Below are positions 51,886-60,367 of a stretch of DNA of 64,000 nt, one piece after another. A model generated the notes under the pieces. That model was not told where the DNA came from, did no database searches, and saw nothing but the letters and a program-made list of their open reading frames with translations. A program made the position numbers and the translations under genes. Location of the stretch: positions 1,550,501 to 1,614,500 of the forward strand of contig NZ_CP071007.1 of NCBI RefSeq assembly GCF_018417635.1, read 5' to 3'. Position 1 is the first letter of the stretch. Each line of letters begins with the position of its first letter. The stretch is from Pseudomonas sp. SORT22 (GTDB lineage Bacteria; Pseudomonadota; Gammaproteobacteria; Pseudomonadales; Pseudomonadaceae).

Positions 51886-52818
51886 ATGAACCTCGACACC
51901 CGGATCAAATTCCGCCACCTGCTGTGCTTTCTCGAAATCGCCCGCCAGGGCAGTTTCGCCAGGGCCGCCGATGCCATGGCGATCAGTCAGCCAGCGATCT
52001 CCAAGACCCTCAAGGAGCTTGAAGCGCTGCTTGAAACGCGGCTGTTCGAGCGCAGCAAGCAGGGCGTCGAGCTGACCCCGGCCGGGGTGCGTTTCATGCG
52101 CTACGCCGGCCCCAGCGTGCAGGCCTTGCGCGAAGGTGTGAGCACCTTGCGCGGTGAAGAGCATGCGCCGCCGCAGGTGCGGGTCGGCGTGCTGTCGACC
52201 GTCGAAAGCCTGCTGATGCCCGAAGTGCTGTGCCGTCTGCACCAGCGCCATGAGGCGCTGGTGGTCAGCGTCGCCACCGGCCCCAGCGCGCACCTGCTGG
52301 GGCAGTTGCACGTCGGTGAGCTGGACCTGGTGATCGGGCGCATGACCGACAGCCCGCAGATCCAGGGGCTGATGTTCGAGCACCTGTACAGCGAGTCGAT
52401 GTCGCTGGTGGTGCGCCCTGGCCATCCTTTGCTTGGCCGCCAGCCGCTCGAGCGCAGCCAGGTCGGGCGCTACCCGCTGGTGTTGCCGCTGGCCGGCACG
52501 ACCATCCGCAAGCACGCCGACAGCCTGTTCGTGCAGTGCGCCATCGAGCAACCCGCGCAGCGCCTGGAAACCCTGTCGCCGGCCCTCAGCCGTCGTTATG
52601 TACAGGGCAGCGATGCGGTCTGGGTGGCGCCACGCGATGCGGTGCGCGTCGACCTCAGCCGTGGTGAATTGTGCGAGCTGGACCTGGGTGTCAGCGAGCC
52701 GGGCGGCTCGGTCGGCATCTGCAGCAATGCCGCCTTGCCGCTGGCCTTGCCGGCACAGTGGCTGTGCGAAGTTTTGCGCGAAGTGGCGGCGCAGTACCGC
52801 GACGGCGGTTATCCCTGA
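51886..52818 (+). CDS. LysR family regulator, PcaQ-like
   Basis: A 310-residue LTTR with N-terminal helix-turn-helix RIKFRHLLCFLEIARQGSFARAADAM, ISQPAISKTLKELEALL and a ligand domain from ~95 (VRVGVLSTVESLLMPEVL). The first 60 residues strongly recall PcaQ/GbpR-type regulators, so control of protocatechuate or sugar catabolism is possible, but no target genes are next to it and I leave the symbol blank. It reads in the same direction as nirBD but is separated by the repeat remnant. Confidence 0.88.
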   Translation: MNLDTRIKFRHLLCFLEIARQGSFARAADAMAISQPAISKTLKELEALLETRLFERSKQGVELTPAGVRFMRYAGPSVQALREGVSTLRGEEHAPPQVRVGVLSTVESLLMPEVLCRLHQRHEALVVSVATGPSAHLLGQLHVGELDLVIGRMTDSPQIQGLMFEHLYSESMSLVVRPGHPLLGRQPLERSQVGRYPLVLPLAGTTIRKHADSLFVQCAIEQPAQRLETLSPALSRRYVQGSDAVWVAPRDAVRVDLSRGELCELDLGVSEPGGSVGICSNAALPLALPAQWLCEVLREVAAQYRDGGYP

Positions 52819-53038
52819 GCGTCGATACAAACTGCTACAAAACCTCATCGGCGGATTTGCCCAACCGCCCGGTCCCGTCAATACTGGCCACTGGCTGCAG
52901 CCGAGGATGAAGAAGGTTTAATCTGGCTGAACTTATCCGGGTTTTCTTGCTCTCATGCCGGTAGCCATTGGTCGTGGCCGCCTGATAAGCTCGCGGCTTT
53001 ACTCGATTGCCCTATTGGCGCATGAACAAGGAAATAGC

Positions 53039-53767
53039 ATGAAACAGCATCGGTTGGCGGCTGCGGTTGCCCTGGTTAGCCTGGTACTGGCGGGTTGCGA
53101 TTCGCAGACCAGCGTCGAGCTGAAGACTCCGGCACAGAAAGCCTCCTACGGTATTGGCCTGAACATGGGCAAAAGCCTGGCTCAGGAAGGCATGGACGAC
53201 CTTGATTCGAAAGCTGTCGCTCAAGGTATCGAAGACGCCGTTGGCAAGAAAGAACAGAAGATCAAGGACGAAGAGCTGGTTGAAGCCTTCTCGGCCTTGC
53301 AGAAGCGCGCTGAAGAGCGCCTGGTGAAAATGAGCGAAGAGTCGGCTGCCGCCGGCAAGAAATTCCTCGAAGAAAACGGCAAGAAGGCTGGCGTGGTCAC
53401 CACCGCTTCGGGCCTGCAGTACGAAGTCATCAAGAAGGCCGACGGCGCCCAGCCAAAGCCGACTGACGTGGTTACCGTCCACTACGAAGGCAAGCTGATC
53501 GACGGCAAGGTCTTCGACAGCTCCGTCGAGCGTGGCAGCCCGATCGACCTGCCGGTCAGCGGCGTGATCCCGGGTTGGGTCGAAGGCCTGCAACTGATGC
53601 ACGTCGGCGAGAAGTACAAGCTGTACATCCCGTCCGACCTTGCTTACGGCGCGCAGAGCCCGAGCCCGACCATTCCGGCCAACTCGGTGCTGGTGTTCGA
53701 TCTGGAACTGATCGCCATCAAGGACCCGGCCAAGGCTGAAGAGCCTGCCGATCCAGCTGCCGAGTAA
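53039..53767 (+). CDS. FKBP-type peptidyl-prolyl isomerase, lipoprotein
   Basis: A 242-residue protein with a lipobox LVLAGC (Cys19). An N-terminal dimerisation domain of FkpA/Mip type follows (QKASYGIGLNMGKSLAQEGMDDL, ~35–130), then a FKBP domain (VTVHYEGKLIDGKVFDSSVERG, IPGWVEGLQLMHVGEKYKLYIPSDLAYG). It should assist folding of envelope proteins. The start is the ATG at 53039; an upstream frame without lipobox position is rejected. Terminator at 53785. Confidence 0.95.
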   Translation: MKQHRLAAAVALVSLVLAGCDSQTSVELKTPAQKASYGIGLNMGKSLAQEGMDDLDSKAVAQGIEDAVGKKEQKIKDEELVEAFSALQKRAEERLVKMSEESAAAGKKFLEENGKKAGVVTTASGLQYEVIKKADGAQPKPTDVVTVHYEGKLIDGKVFDSSVERGSPIDLPVSGVIPGWVEGLQLMHVGEKYKLYIPSDLAYGAQSPSPTIPANSVLVFDLELIAIKDPAKAEEPADPAAE

Positions 53768-53784
53768 GGCCAGCTGATACCTGC

Positions 53785-53808
53785 AACGCCCCGTCTCGAC
53801 GGGGCGTT
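53785..53808 (+). terminator. intrinsic terminator of the FKBP gene
   Basis: Stem AACGCCCCGT-CTCG-ACGGGGCGTT followed by GTCGTTTCTGGGTTTT, a modest T-rich tail. Seventeen bases after the stop codon. Confidence 0.8.
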
Positions 53809-53991
53809 GTCGTTTCTGGGTTTTACCGAACCCATAGGGTCATGCACGGTCTTAGTCACTGCAGCTGTTGATGAATCAGGGCGCAGCGGGCAAAACGTTT
53901 GCGCGATTGAAACAGGTGTGTAAAAAACGCCCGATTTAACCCGGACCCTTGCCGGGCGGGCGCCTTGAGCCTGAAACTGAGCTCTGTTCAC

Positions 53992-54022
53992 AAGGTTATC
54001 CACAATTATTGTGGATAACCTT
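53992..54022. promoter_or_regulatory. perfect inverted pair of DnaA boxes
   Basis: Arms AAGGTTATCCACAA and TTGTGGATAACCTT around TTA: a perfect 14-bp inverted repeat. It contains two consensus DnaA boxes, TTATCCACA (53996) and TGTGGATAA (54010), five bases apart. A TGTTCACAA half-box precedes it at 53985. It lies 26 bp before the DUF1232 gene's start, so it may also overlap its promoter. Confidence 0.8.
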
Positions 54023-54047
54023 CCTTGGCACTGGCCCTGGAGGCCGT

Positions 54048-54488
54048 ATGAAAGCACCGTGGAATTTCGCCCGATTTCTGCCCCTGGCCGAGCGCCTGCT
54101 CAGCCGCGGGCGTTTGCCGGCGCTGATTTTTGCCGTGGCGCGCAAAGGTCCGCGGCTGGGCAAACTGCGCGAGGACGTGCGCCTGATGCAGGCCCTGTGC
54201 CTGGCCTGGTGGCGCGGCGAGTACCGGGCAATCAGCCCCAAGGCACTGATCACCGTGGTGGCGGGGCTGCTGTATTTTGTCAGCCCGCTGGATGCGATCC
54301 CCGACTGGCTGCTGGGCGTCGGCATGCTCGACGACATCGCCGTGCTGGCCTGGGTGATGAAGGCGGTGTCTGATGAACTGGCCGCGTTCAGCGCCTGGCG
54401 CAACCGCCAGGCACCGGAAAAACTGCGGGTGGTCGAGCGCCTGCCCGACACCCCCGAAGCCCTGCGCCTGGAACAGGAAAAAAGCTGA
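54048..54488 (+). CDS. YkvA/DUF1232 family protein
   Basis: A 146-residue protein. The DUF1232 core ISPKALITVVAGLLYFVSPLDAIPDWLLGVGMLDDIAVLAWV (hydrophobic, with the PLDxIPD motif) is at ~65–105, flanked by basic and acidic helices. Probably membrane-associated; function unknown. The ATG at 54048 follows GGAGGCCGT. The DnaA-box pair is directly upstream, so its expression may follow the replication cycle. Confidence 0.87.
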   Translation: MKAPWNFARFLPLAERLLSRGRLPALIFAVARKGPRLGKLREDVRLMQALCLAWWRGEYRAISPKALITVVAGLLYFVSPLDAIPDWLLGVGMLDDIAVLAWVMKAVSDELAAFSAWRNRQAPEKLRVVERLPDTPEALRLEQEKS

Positions 54489-54532
54489 TCACATCACGAC
54501 CCTGCACACCCTTGTTGGCTGGTAATATAATT

Positions 54533-54570
54533 GGCATAAGGATTATGCCTACCGATTACATATCGTAATC
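54533..54570. promoter_or_regulatory. two adjacent operators before the HTH gene
   Basis: GGCATAA-GGA-TTATGCC (54533–54549, perfect) and GATTAC-ATATC-GTAATC (54554–54570, perfect), side by side in an AT-rich stretch and 17 bp upstream of the HTH start. Different sequences, so possibly two regulators, or one site is the promoter-covering operator for autorepression. Confidence 0.7.
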
Positions 54571-54586
54571 CTACAAGGGGGTTGTA

Positions 54587-54925
54587 ATGGGTATTCAGGT
54601 CATCAGCCGGGACGGTCAACCCGAGTACGCGGTTGTTCCCTGGGAGCAGTACCAGGCACTGCTTAAAGCTGCCGGGCAAGGCGAGCCACTTGCCGGCGCA
54701 AACACAGCTTCAAGCGCCACCGACAGCGCCAGCTTGCCGAATTTCAGCGAGCTGGCGCGTTTGCGTGAGGGCAAGGGCCTGGCGCCGGAGCAACTGGCGC
54801 GCAGCGTCGGTATCAGCCCTGTGTACCTGGCGCTGATCGAAAGCGGTGAACGCCAGCCGGATGCCGCGATTCGCCGCAGCCTGGCCTGGGAGCTGGGTGT
54901 GGCTGGCTGGAGCGAGCCGTCGTGA
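54587..54925 (+). CDS. HTH (XRE) regulator with antitoxin-like N-terminus
   Basis: A 112-residue protein. The first ~30 residues (IQVISRDGQPEYAVVPWEQY) resemble the Phd/YefM-style segment of some toxin–antitoxin antitoxins; residues ~55–105 are an XRE helix-turn-helix (LARLREGKGLAPEQLARSVGISPVYLALIESGERQ). A flexible Ala/Ser linker joins them. No known toxin gene follows; the next gene overlaps it by 4 bp and is an orphan. Probably an autorepressor acting at 54533–54570. Confidence 0.85.
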   Translation: MGIQVISRDGQPEYAVVPWEQYQALLKAAGQGEPLAGANTASSATDSASLPNFSELARLREGKGLAPEQLARSVGISPVYLALIESGERQPDAAIRRSLAWELGVAGWSEPS

Positions 54926-55293
54926 GCGTGCGCATCAGCCGCCAGCACTGGGAAGGCCTGCTCGGCGAGCTGGATGTCGCCCGCCGCCAGCGCCACCTGC
55001 TGACCTACCGGGCCTTGCTCGAGCGTCTGCAATTGCCCAGCCCGGCCATGCAAACGCTGACCGCGGCGCTGGAGCACCTGGCCGCGCTCGACGCCCGCGC
55101 CGAGCAGCCGCTGCGCAGCTCGCTGGTGATCAGCCAGGGCGCCAGCCGCTTGCCGCGCACCGGGTTCTTCGAATGCGTCGAGCGCCTGGGGCGCTTTTCC
55201 GGCCCGTCCGATGGCATGGCCGCAGCCTCCTGGCACGCCTCGGAAGTGGTGCGGGTGTTCGAGTACAGCTACCCCGAACACGAAGAAGCCTGA
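54922..55293 (+). CDS. orphan protein partnered with the HTH gene (123 aa)
   Basis: A 123-residue cytoplasmic protein with a GTG start overlapping the HTH stop (GTGA). The N-terminal 60 residues are helical; the C-terminal half has SSLVISQGASRLPRTGFFECVERLGRF and WHASEVVRVFEYSYP. I recall similar LxxxGFFE…LGR…W…RVxxY signatures in unnamed small proteins, but cannot name a family or function. The overlap with an antitoxin-like regulator makes a toxin or effector role conceivable. It overlaps the converging EAL gene by 25 bp. Confidence 0.75.
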   Translation: MSVRISRQHWEGLLGELDVARRQRHLLTYRALLERLQLPSPAMQTLTAALEHLAALDARAEQPLRSSLVISQGASRLPRTGFFECVERLGRFSGPSDGMAAASWHASEVVRVFEYSYPEHEEA

Positions 55294-57047
55294 GCGCCAG
55301 GGGCGGTATCGATCAGGTACAGGCTGTGCCCAGGCACATCCTTGGCCTGGTGCTTGGCCTGTGAGGCCAACTCCGCCAGTTGCCCGGCATCGAGCCCGGC
55401 ACAGGCCTGCGGGTGCAACTGCACCACGCCGATCGACAACGACAGCAGGGCAAATTCCTGGCGCCGGCCCTGGCGGTCGGTGGCGATGAAGCACCCGGCC
55501 TGCAGGTGCTCGGCCCGGTAGAAGCGCCGGCACTGTTTGTGAAAGTCCTCCAGCAACAACTGCAAGCGTTGTTGCCAATCATCTGAGCCGAGCACCAGCA
55601 TGAAATCGTCGCCGCCGATATGGCCGACGAAATCGCGGCTGGGGTCGACCCGTTCGCCCAGGCACTGGGCCAGGCACAGCAATACCTCATCGCCACGGGC
55701 ATACCCGTAGATATCGTTGAACGGCTTGAAGCTGTCGATATCGACGTAACAGATCGCCGCTGCGCGTTGCTGTTGCAGCAGGCGGGTCAGGCACTGCTGG
55801 ATCGGTACGTTGCCCGGCAACAGGGTCAGCGGGTTGGCATAGCGGGCCTGTTGGATCTTCTGCTCGGTGATCAGCTTGAGCACGTCGATCACCCGCCCCA
55901 GGCCCAGGTAGCGGCCGTTGTGGGTGATGATGAAATCTTCCTCGATGCGCTGGCGGGCGCGGCTGGTGAGGAGGCGGCTGACCTGTTGCAGCGATTGGCC
56001 CAGATCCACGGCGAGAAAGTCATCGCTCATCAAGCGGCTGATCGGCTTGCGCGCGAACAGGTCGGTGGCAAACGGCTTGAGCAGTGCGTCGGAGAGCGAA
56101 TGGCGATGAACGATGCCGCACGGCTGCCCATGCGCGTCGAGCACCGCCAGGGAATTGAGGTTGGCCTGGCTGCGAAACAGTTCCAGCACCTGCGGGGTGG
56201 GCGCCTCGCGGTTCACCGCCGGTTGTTCGATCAGTAGCGCGGCGAGGTTGCCGCTGTCTTCATTGAGGCTCTGCAGCGCCTGTACCGGCTGCCCGAGCAT
56301 GCTTTGCACATCGCGCGCCGCCTGTTCCTGCGGGCGGCCCAGCAAGTAGCCCTGGACCAGGTCGACGCCCATCTCGGTGAGCACCTTGAGCTCTTCGGCC
56401 AGCTCGATGCCTTCGGCAATCACCTGGGCCCGCGAGGCCCGGGCGATCTGCAGGATCGAGCCGACGAACTCGCGCTTGACCGCATCCAGGTGAATGCCGT
56501 CGATGAAGTGGCGGTCGATCTTGACGTAGTCCGGGCGCAGCTCCGACCACAGGCGCAGGCTCGAATAACCGGCCCCCAGATCATCCAGGGCGATGGAAAA
56601 GCCCATGTCGCGGTAGTGGTGCAGGGCGTTGAACAGCAGCTGGAAGTCGTCGGTGGGGGTCTGTTCGGTGAGTTCGATCACCACCCGGCTGGGCGGCACG
56701 CCCAGCTCGTGGAGCATCTTCAGGGTGCGCCCGGACTGGTACTGCGGTTCGAGCAGGGACTCGGGCGAGACGTTGAGGAACAGCTTGCCTTCAAGGTTCT
56801 GCTGGCTGAAGCGCCGGCAGGCGCTCTCGCGGCAGGCCACTTCCAGCTCGGTCAGGCGCCCGGCCTGGCGGGCCACGGCAAACAGGTTGATCGGCGAATG
56901 CAGCGGGCTGTTGGACGGGCCGCGACTCAGCGCTTCGTAGCCGAGGATGCGCCGTTCGGAAAGGCAGACAATGGGTTGGAACAGGCTGTGCAAGCCGCTT
57001 TGAGCCAGGATGGTGCTCAACGCGCTGAGCTGTTCGTTGATGGTCAT
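55269..57047 (-). CDS. EAL–CBS–GGDEF cyclic-di-GMP protein
   Basis: A 592-residue protein. The N-terminal EAL domain (YEALSRGP, LFLNVSPESLL, VIELTEQTP, ALDDLGAGYSSLRL, YVKIDRHFI, IAEGIE) keeps the metal and catalytic residues, so it is probably an active phosphodiesterase. A CBS-pair-like middle (~275–415) follows, then a GGDEF domain whose signature reads GGDDF in GHIGGDDFMLVLG; this variant may still bind or make c-di-GMP. No membrane segment. The start is MTINEQ at 57047. It lies between prc and the orphan pair, in an arrangement also seen in P. aeruginosa. Confidence 0.93.
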   Translation of the reverse strand: MTINEQLSALSTILAQSGLHSLFQPIVCLSERRILGYEALSRGPSNSPLHSPINLFAVARQAGRLTELEVACRESACRRFSQQNLEGKLFLNVSPESLLEPQYQSGRTLKMLHELGVPPSRVVIELTEQTPTDDFQLLFNALHHYRDMGFSIALDDLGAGYSSLRLWSELRPDYVKIDRHFIDGIHLDAVKREFVGSILQIARASRAQVIAEGIELAEELKVLTEMGVDLVQGYLLGRPQEQAARDVQSMLGQPVQALQSLNEDSGNLAALLIEQPAVNREAPTPQVLELFRSQANLNSLAVLDAHGQPCGIVHRHSLSDALLKPFATDLFARKPISRLMSDDFLAVDLGQSLQQVSRLLTSRARQRIEEDFIITHNGRYLGLGRVIDVLKLITEQKIQQARYANPLTLLPGNVPIQQCLTRLLQQQRAAAICYVDIDSFKPFNDIYGYARGDEVLLCLAQCLGERVDPSRDFVGHIGGDDFMLVLGSDDWQQRLQLLLEDFHKQCRRFYRAEHLQAGCFIATDRQGRRQEFALLSLSIGVVQLHPQACAGLDAGQLAELASQAKHQAKDVPGHSLYLIDTAPGAQASSCSG

Positions 57048-57060
57048 GGCAGGCCTACCT

Positions 57061-57099
57061 AGAAAAAAGGGACTGAGCACCCGCGGCGCTCAGTCCCTT
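57061..57099 (-). terminator. intrinsic terminator of prc
   Basis: On the minus strand: AAGGGACTGAGC and GCTCAGTCCCTT (12-bp perfect stem, 9-nt loop), then TTTTCT. It separates prc from the EAL gene downstream on the same strand. Confidence 0.93.
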
Positions 57100-57169
57100 A
57101 TTTCACGACAGTCTGATGACTATTTGATGACGCAATGAAGCGCGGTCACATTATTTTGCCATCACCGGT

Positions 57170-59257
57170 TTACGGGTTGTTGCGCGCCACCTGCGAATTC
57201 AGCCCCAGGTAGTCCAGCAGGATCAACCCGGACTCCTTCAGGTAGGCGTCGTCTTCGGGCTTGGTATCGTCCGGCTCGACCGGCAGCGCGTCTTCGTCTT
57301 CCTTCTTCAGTTCCTTGAGCGGTTCTTCGCCCTTGGCCTTGCGTCGGGTGTTTTCCAGCGCCAGCTGCTTGCTTTCGATATCGGCGTGCTGGGCACGGCG
57401 TTCGGCCTCGTTGAGGCTGACGGTTTTCTCGTTCATCAGCTTCTGGGTCAGGGCCAGGCGGTCGCGGATGTAGACGAACTCCGGATCCTTGGCCGTACGG
57501 CTGTCGTGACGGGCCTTGAGCTGGGCCAGGAACGGCTTGAACGGGTCGACCGCAGGCTTGATCGCCGGGCGGATGGTGTCCCATGGCATGGCTTCGGGCA
57601 GGGCGCTTTCGCCGATTTCCTTGGTGTCGATGATCGACGGGTAGTCGATGTCCGGCAGCACGCCCTGGTGCTGGGTGCTCTGCCCGGAAACCCGGTAGAA
57701 CTTGGCCAGGGTCAGCTTCAGCTCGCCATGATTGAGCGGCTGGATGGTTTGCACCGTGCCTTTGCCGAAGGTCTGCCCGCCGAGGATCAGCGCGCGGTGA
57801 TAGTCCTGCATGGCGCCGGCGAAAATCTCCGAAGCCGAGGCCGACAGGCGGTTGACCACCAGTGCCAGCGGGCCTTTGTAGAAGGCGCCGCTGTTTTCGT
57901 CTTCAAGCACGTCGACGCGGCCGTCGCTGTTGCGCACCAGCACCGTCGGGCCCTTGTCGATGAACAGGCTGGTCAGCTCGGTGGCTTCCTGCAGCGAGCC
58001 GCCGCCGTTGTTGCGCAGGTCGATGACCACGCCGTCGACTTTTTCCTTCTGCAGTTCGGTCAGCAGTTTTTTAACGTCGCGGGTGGTGCTCTTGTACTCC
58101 GGATCGCCGGCGCGGAAGGCCTTGAAGTCGAGGTAGAAGGCCGGAATCTCGATGATTCCGAGCTTGTAGTCACGGCCGTCCTGCTTGAGCTTGAGCACCG
58201 ACTTTTTCGCCGCCTGCTCTTCGAGTTTCACCGCTTCACGGGTGATCGGCACGATCTTGGTGGTCTGGTCGTTAGGGGCGTTGCTGGCCGGGATGATTTC
58301 CAGGCGCACCACCGAACCTTTCGGCCCGCGGATCAGCTTGACCACTTCGTCCAGGCGCCAGCCGATCACGTCGACCATTTCCTTGTTGCCCTGGGCCACG
58401 CCGATGATCTTGTCGGCCGGAGCTACCAATTTGGTTTTGGCCGCAGGGCCGGCCGGCACCAGGCGCACGATCTTGACCTGGTCGTTGTCGCTTTGCAGTA
58501 CGGCGCCGATACCTTCGAGCGACAGGCTCATGTTGATATCGAAGTTTTCTGCGTTGTCGGGCGACAGGTAGTTGGTGTGCGGGTCGTAGGACTGGGCGAA
58601 GGTGTTGATATAGGCCTGGAAGATGTCTTCGGCGCGGGTCTGGTCCAGGCGCGTGAGCTGGTTCTTGTAGCGCTTGGTCAGCAGTTCCTGGATTGCCTTG
58701 GGTTCTTTGCCGGCGATCTTCAGGCGCAGCACTTCATCCTTGACGCGTTTGCGCCAGAGGTCGTCGAGCTCGGCCTGGTTCTTCATCCACGGGGCGTCCT
58801 TGCGATCGATCAGCAAGGTCTCATGGGTGGTGAAGTCGAAGTTGTCGACGCCCTTGCTCAGCTCGGCGAGGGCGAAGTCCAGGCGCGATTTGACCCGGTC
58901 CAGGTAGCGCTTGTAGATGGTGAAGCCGGGGTCGAGATTGCCGCTTTTGAGGAAATCGTCGAACTGGGTCTTCCACTTGTCGAACTCGGCGATGTCGCTG
59001 GCAGTGAAGTAGCTGCGCGCAGGATCAAGGAGTTTGAGGTAGCTGTCGTAGATGATCACCGAGCGCGCATCGTTGAGCGGCGGCTTGCTGTAGTGGTGGC
59101 GCTTGAGCAGCTCGACCACGTTCAGGCTGGCGACCACTTCATCGCGGTCGGGCTGGAGCTTATCCCAGCTGTTGGCGGCCCATGCACTGCCCGCCAATGG
59201 CAGACTGCCCAGACCGATCAACAGGGCGAGGGTGGTGCTTGGCAGAAAATGCTTCAT
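57170..59257 (-). CDS. prc: carboxy-terminal processing (tail-specific) protease Prc
   Basis: A 695-residue periplasmic protease with signal peptide (MKHFLPSTTLALLIGLGSLPLAGSAWA). Domains: N-terminal helical Tsp region; PDZ (GIGAVLQSDNDQVKIVRLVPAGPA, ~235–320); S41 catalytic domain with GVVIDLRNNGGGSLQEA, serine in LSASASEIFAGAMQDYHRAL and lysine in GQTFGKGTVQT; and a C-terminal extension rich in charged residues. It degrades envelope proteins, including PBP3 C-terminus processing and, in pseudomonads, MucA. I chose the ATG at 59257; an earlier in-frame ATG at 59290 would add 11 basic residues. Confidence 0.95.
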   Translation of the reverse strand: MKHFLPSTTLALLIGLGSLPLAGSAWAANSWDKLQPDRDEVVASLNVVELLKRHHYSKPPLNDARSVIIYDSYLKLLDPARSYFTASDIAEFDKWKTQFDDFLKSGNLDPGFTIYKRYLDRVKSRLDFALAELSKGVDNFDFTTHETLLIDRKDAPWMKNQAELDDLWRKRVKDEVLRLKIAGKEPKAIQELLTKRYKNQLTRLDQTRAEDIFQAYINTFAQSYDPHTNYLSPDNAENFDINMSLSLEGIGAVLQSDNDQVKIVRLVPAGPAAKTKLVAPADKIIGVAQGNKEMVDVIGWRLDEVVKLIRGPKGSVVRLEIIPASNAPNDQTTKIVPITREAVKLEEQAAKKSVLKLKQDGRDYKLGIIEIPAFYLDFKAFRAGDPEYKSTTRDVKKLLTELQKEKVDGVVIDLRNNGGGSLQEATELTSLFIDKGPTVLVRNSDGRVDVLEDENSGAFYKGPLALVVNRLSASASEIFAGAMQDYHRALILGGQTFGKGTVQTIQPLNHGELKLTLAKFYRVSGQSTQHQGVLPDIDYPSIIDTKEIGESALPEAMPWDTIRPAIKPAVDPFKPFLAQLKARHDSRTAKDPEFVYIRDRLALTQKLMNEKTVSLNEAERRAQHADIESKQLALENTRRKAKGEEPLKELKKEDEDALPVEPDDTKPEDDAYLKESGLILLDYLGLNSQVARNNP

Positions 59258-59345
59258 GCTGATTCGACGTAGGGACAATTGATCACGCATATTAGGCCGT
59301 CTTTGAATTCGCCGGTTCCATGAAAACCGGACGCATAATGCAAAA

Positions 59346-59370
59346 AGCCCGGGGCTACAGCTCCCGGGCT
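59346..59370 (-). other. terminator-like hairpin in the prc leader region
   Basis: On the minus strand, AGCCCGGG and CCCGGGCT arms with a 9-nt loop, followed by TTTTTG. It lies 89 bp upstream of prc and in front of the divergent quinone oxidoreductase gene. No minus-strand gene exists to its right that would need a terminator, so it may be a leader attenuator. Confidence 0.55.
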
Positions 59371-59397
59371 CAGTCATGACTCAACTATGGAGGCACT

Positions 59398-60360
59398 GTG
59401 AAGGCATTGCAAGGCGTTGACGGACATGTGGAGTGGGTTGCGACGACAAGTCCAACTTGCGATATCGGTCAAGTACGAATTCGCGTGGCCGCCGCCGGCC
59501 TCAATCGCGCCGACCTGCTCCAGCGTGCCGGGCTCTACCCGCCACCACCGGGGGCCAGCGAATTTCTCGGCCTGGAGTGCTCGGGGGTGATCAGCGAAGT
59601 GGGCGCCGGTTCTTCCTGGCAGGTCGGCGATCGGGTCTGTGCCTTGCTCGCCGGTGGCGGCATGGCCGAGGAAGTGGTGGTCGATGGCCGCCACGTACTG
59701 CCGGTGCCCGAGGGCTTGAGCCTGCAGGAAGCGGCGGCAATCCCCGAGGTGTATGCCACGGCCTGGCTTAATGTGTTCCAGCTGGCCGCGCTCAAGCCCG
59801 GTGAGAAAGTCTTGCTGCATGCCGGGGCCAGCGGTGTCGGCTCGGCGGCGATCCAGCTGTGCAAGGCCTTTGGCAGCCCGTGCTGGGTCAGCGTCGGCTC
59901 GGCCGAGCGGCTGGCCTACTGCGAAGGCCTGGGGGCCAGCGGCGGCGTGGTTCGCGGTGAAGACCTCGAGGCACTGAATGACTTTGCCCCGTTCAACGTG
60001 ATTCTCGACCCGGTTGGCGCCAACTATGCCGAGCTCAACCTCAAGCTGCTGGCCCGTGACGGGCGCTGGGTGATCATCGGCTTGATGGGCGGGCGCAAGG
60101 CCGAGCTGGACCTGGCGCAACTGCTGGGCAAGCGCATACAGGTCCTGGGTTCGACCTTGCGCACCCGCGATGACCAGTTCAAGGCAGACCTGCTCAGCGA
60201 CCTCGGCCAGCAAGTGTGGCCGCTGTTCAGCGAAGGCCGGCTCAAGCCGCAACTGGCCAGGGCCTTCCCGATCAAGGATGCCGAGGCGGCGTTTGCCGAG
60301 CTTGCCGGCAATCAGGTGTCGGGCAAGCTGGTGCTGGTGATCGACGAGAGTCTGGTGTAA
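59398..60360 (+). CDS. NAD(P)H-quinone oxidoreductase (zeta-crystallin/MDR family)
   Basis: A 320-residue zinc-independent medium-chain dehydrogenase. GroES-like part with RIRVAAAGLNRADLLQRAGLYPPPPG and LGLECSGVISEVG; Rossmann part with LLHAGASGVGSAAIQLCKA and WVIIGLMGGRKAELDLAQLLGKRIQVLGSTLRTR. It reduces quinones by NADPH. GTG start at 59398 is well placed behind TGGAGGCAC. Followed by a REP element. Confidence 0.94.
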   Translation: MKALQGVDGHVEWVATTSPTCDIGQVRIRVAAAGLNRADLLQRAGLYPPPPGASEFLGLECSGVISEVGAGSSWQVGDRVCALLAGGGMAEEVVVDGRHVLPVPEGLSLQEAAAIPEVYATAWLNVFQLAALKPGEKVLLHAGASGVGSAAIQLCKAFGSPCWVSVGSAERLAYCEGLGASGGVVRGEDLEALNDFAPFNVILDPVGANYAELNLKLLARDGRWVIIGLMGGRKAELDLAQLLGKRIQVLGSTLRTRDDQFKADLLSDLGQQVWPLFSEGRLKPQLARAFPIKDAEAAFAELAGNQVSGKLVLVIDESLV

Positions 60361-60367
60361 ACCGCCA

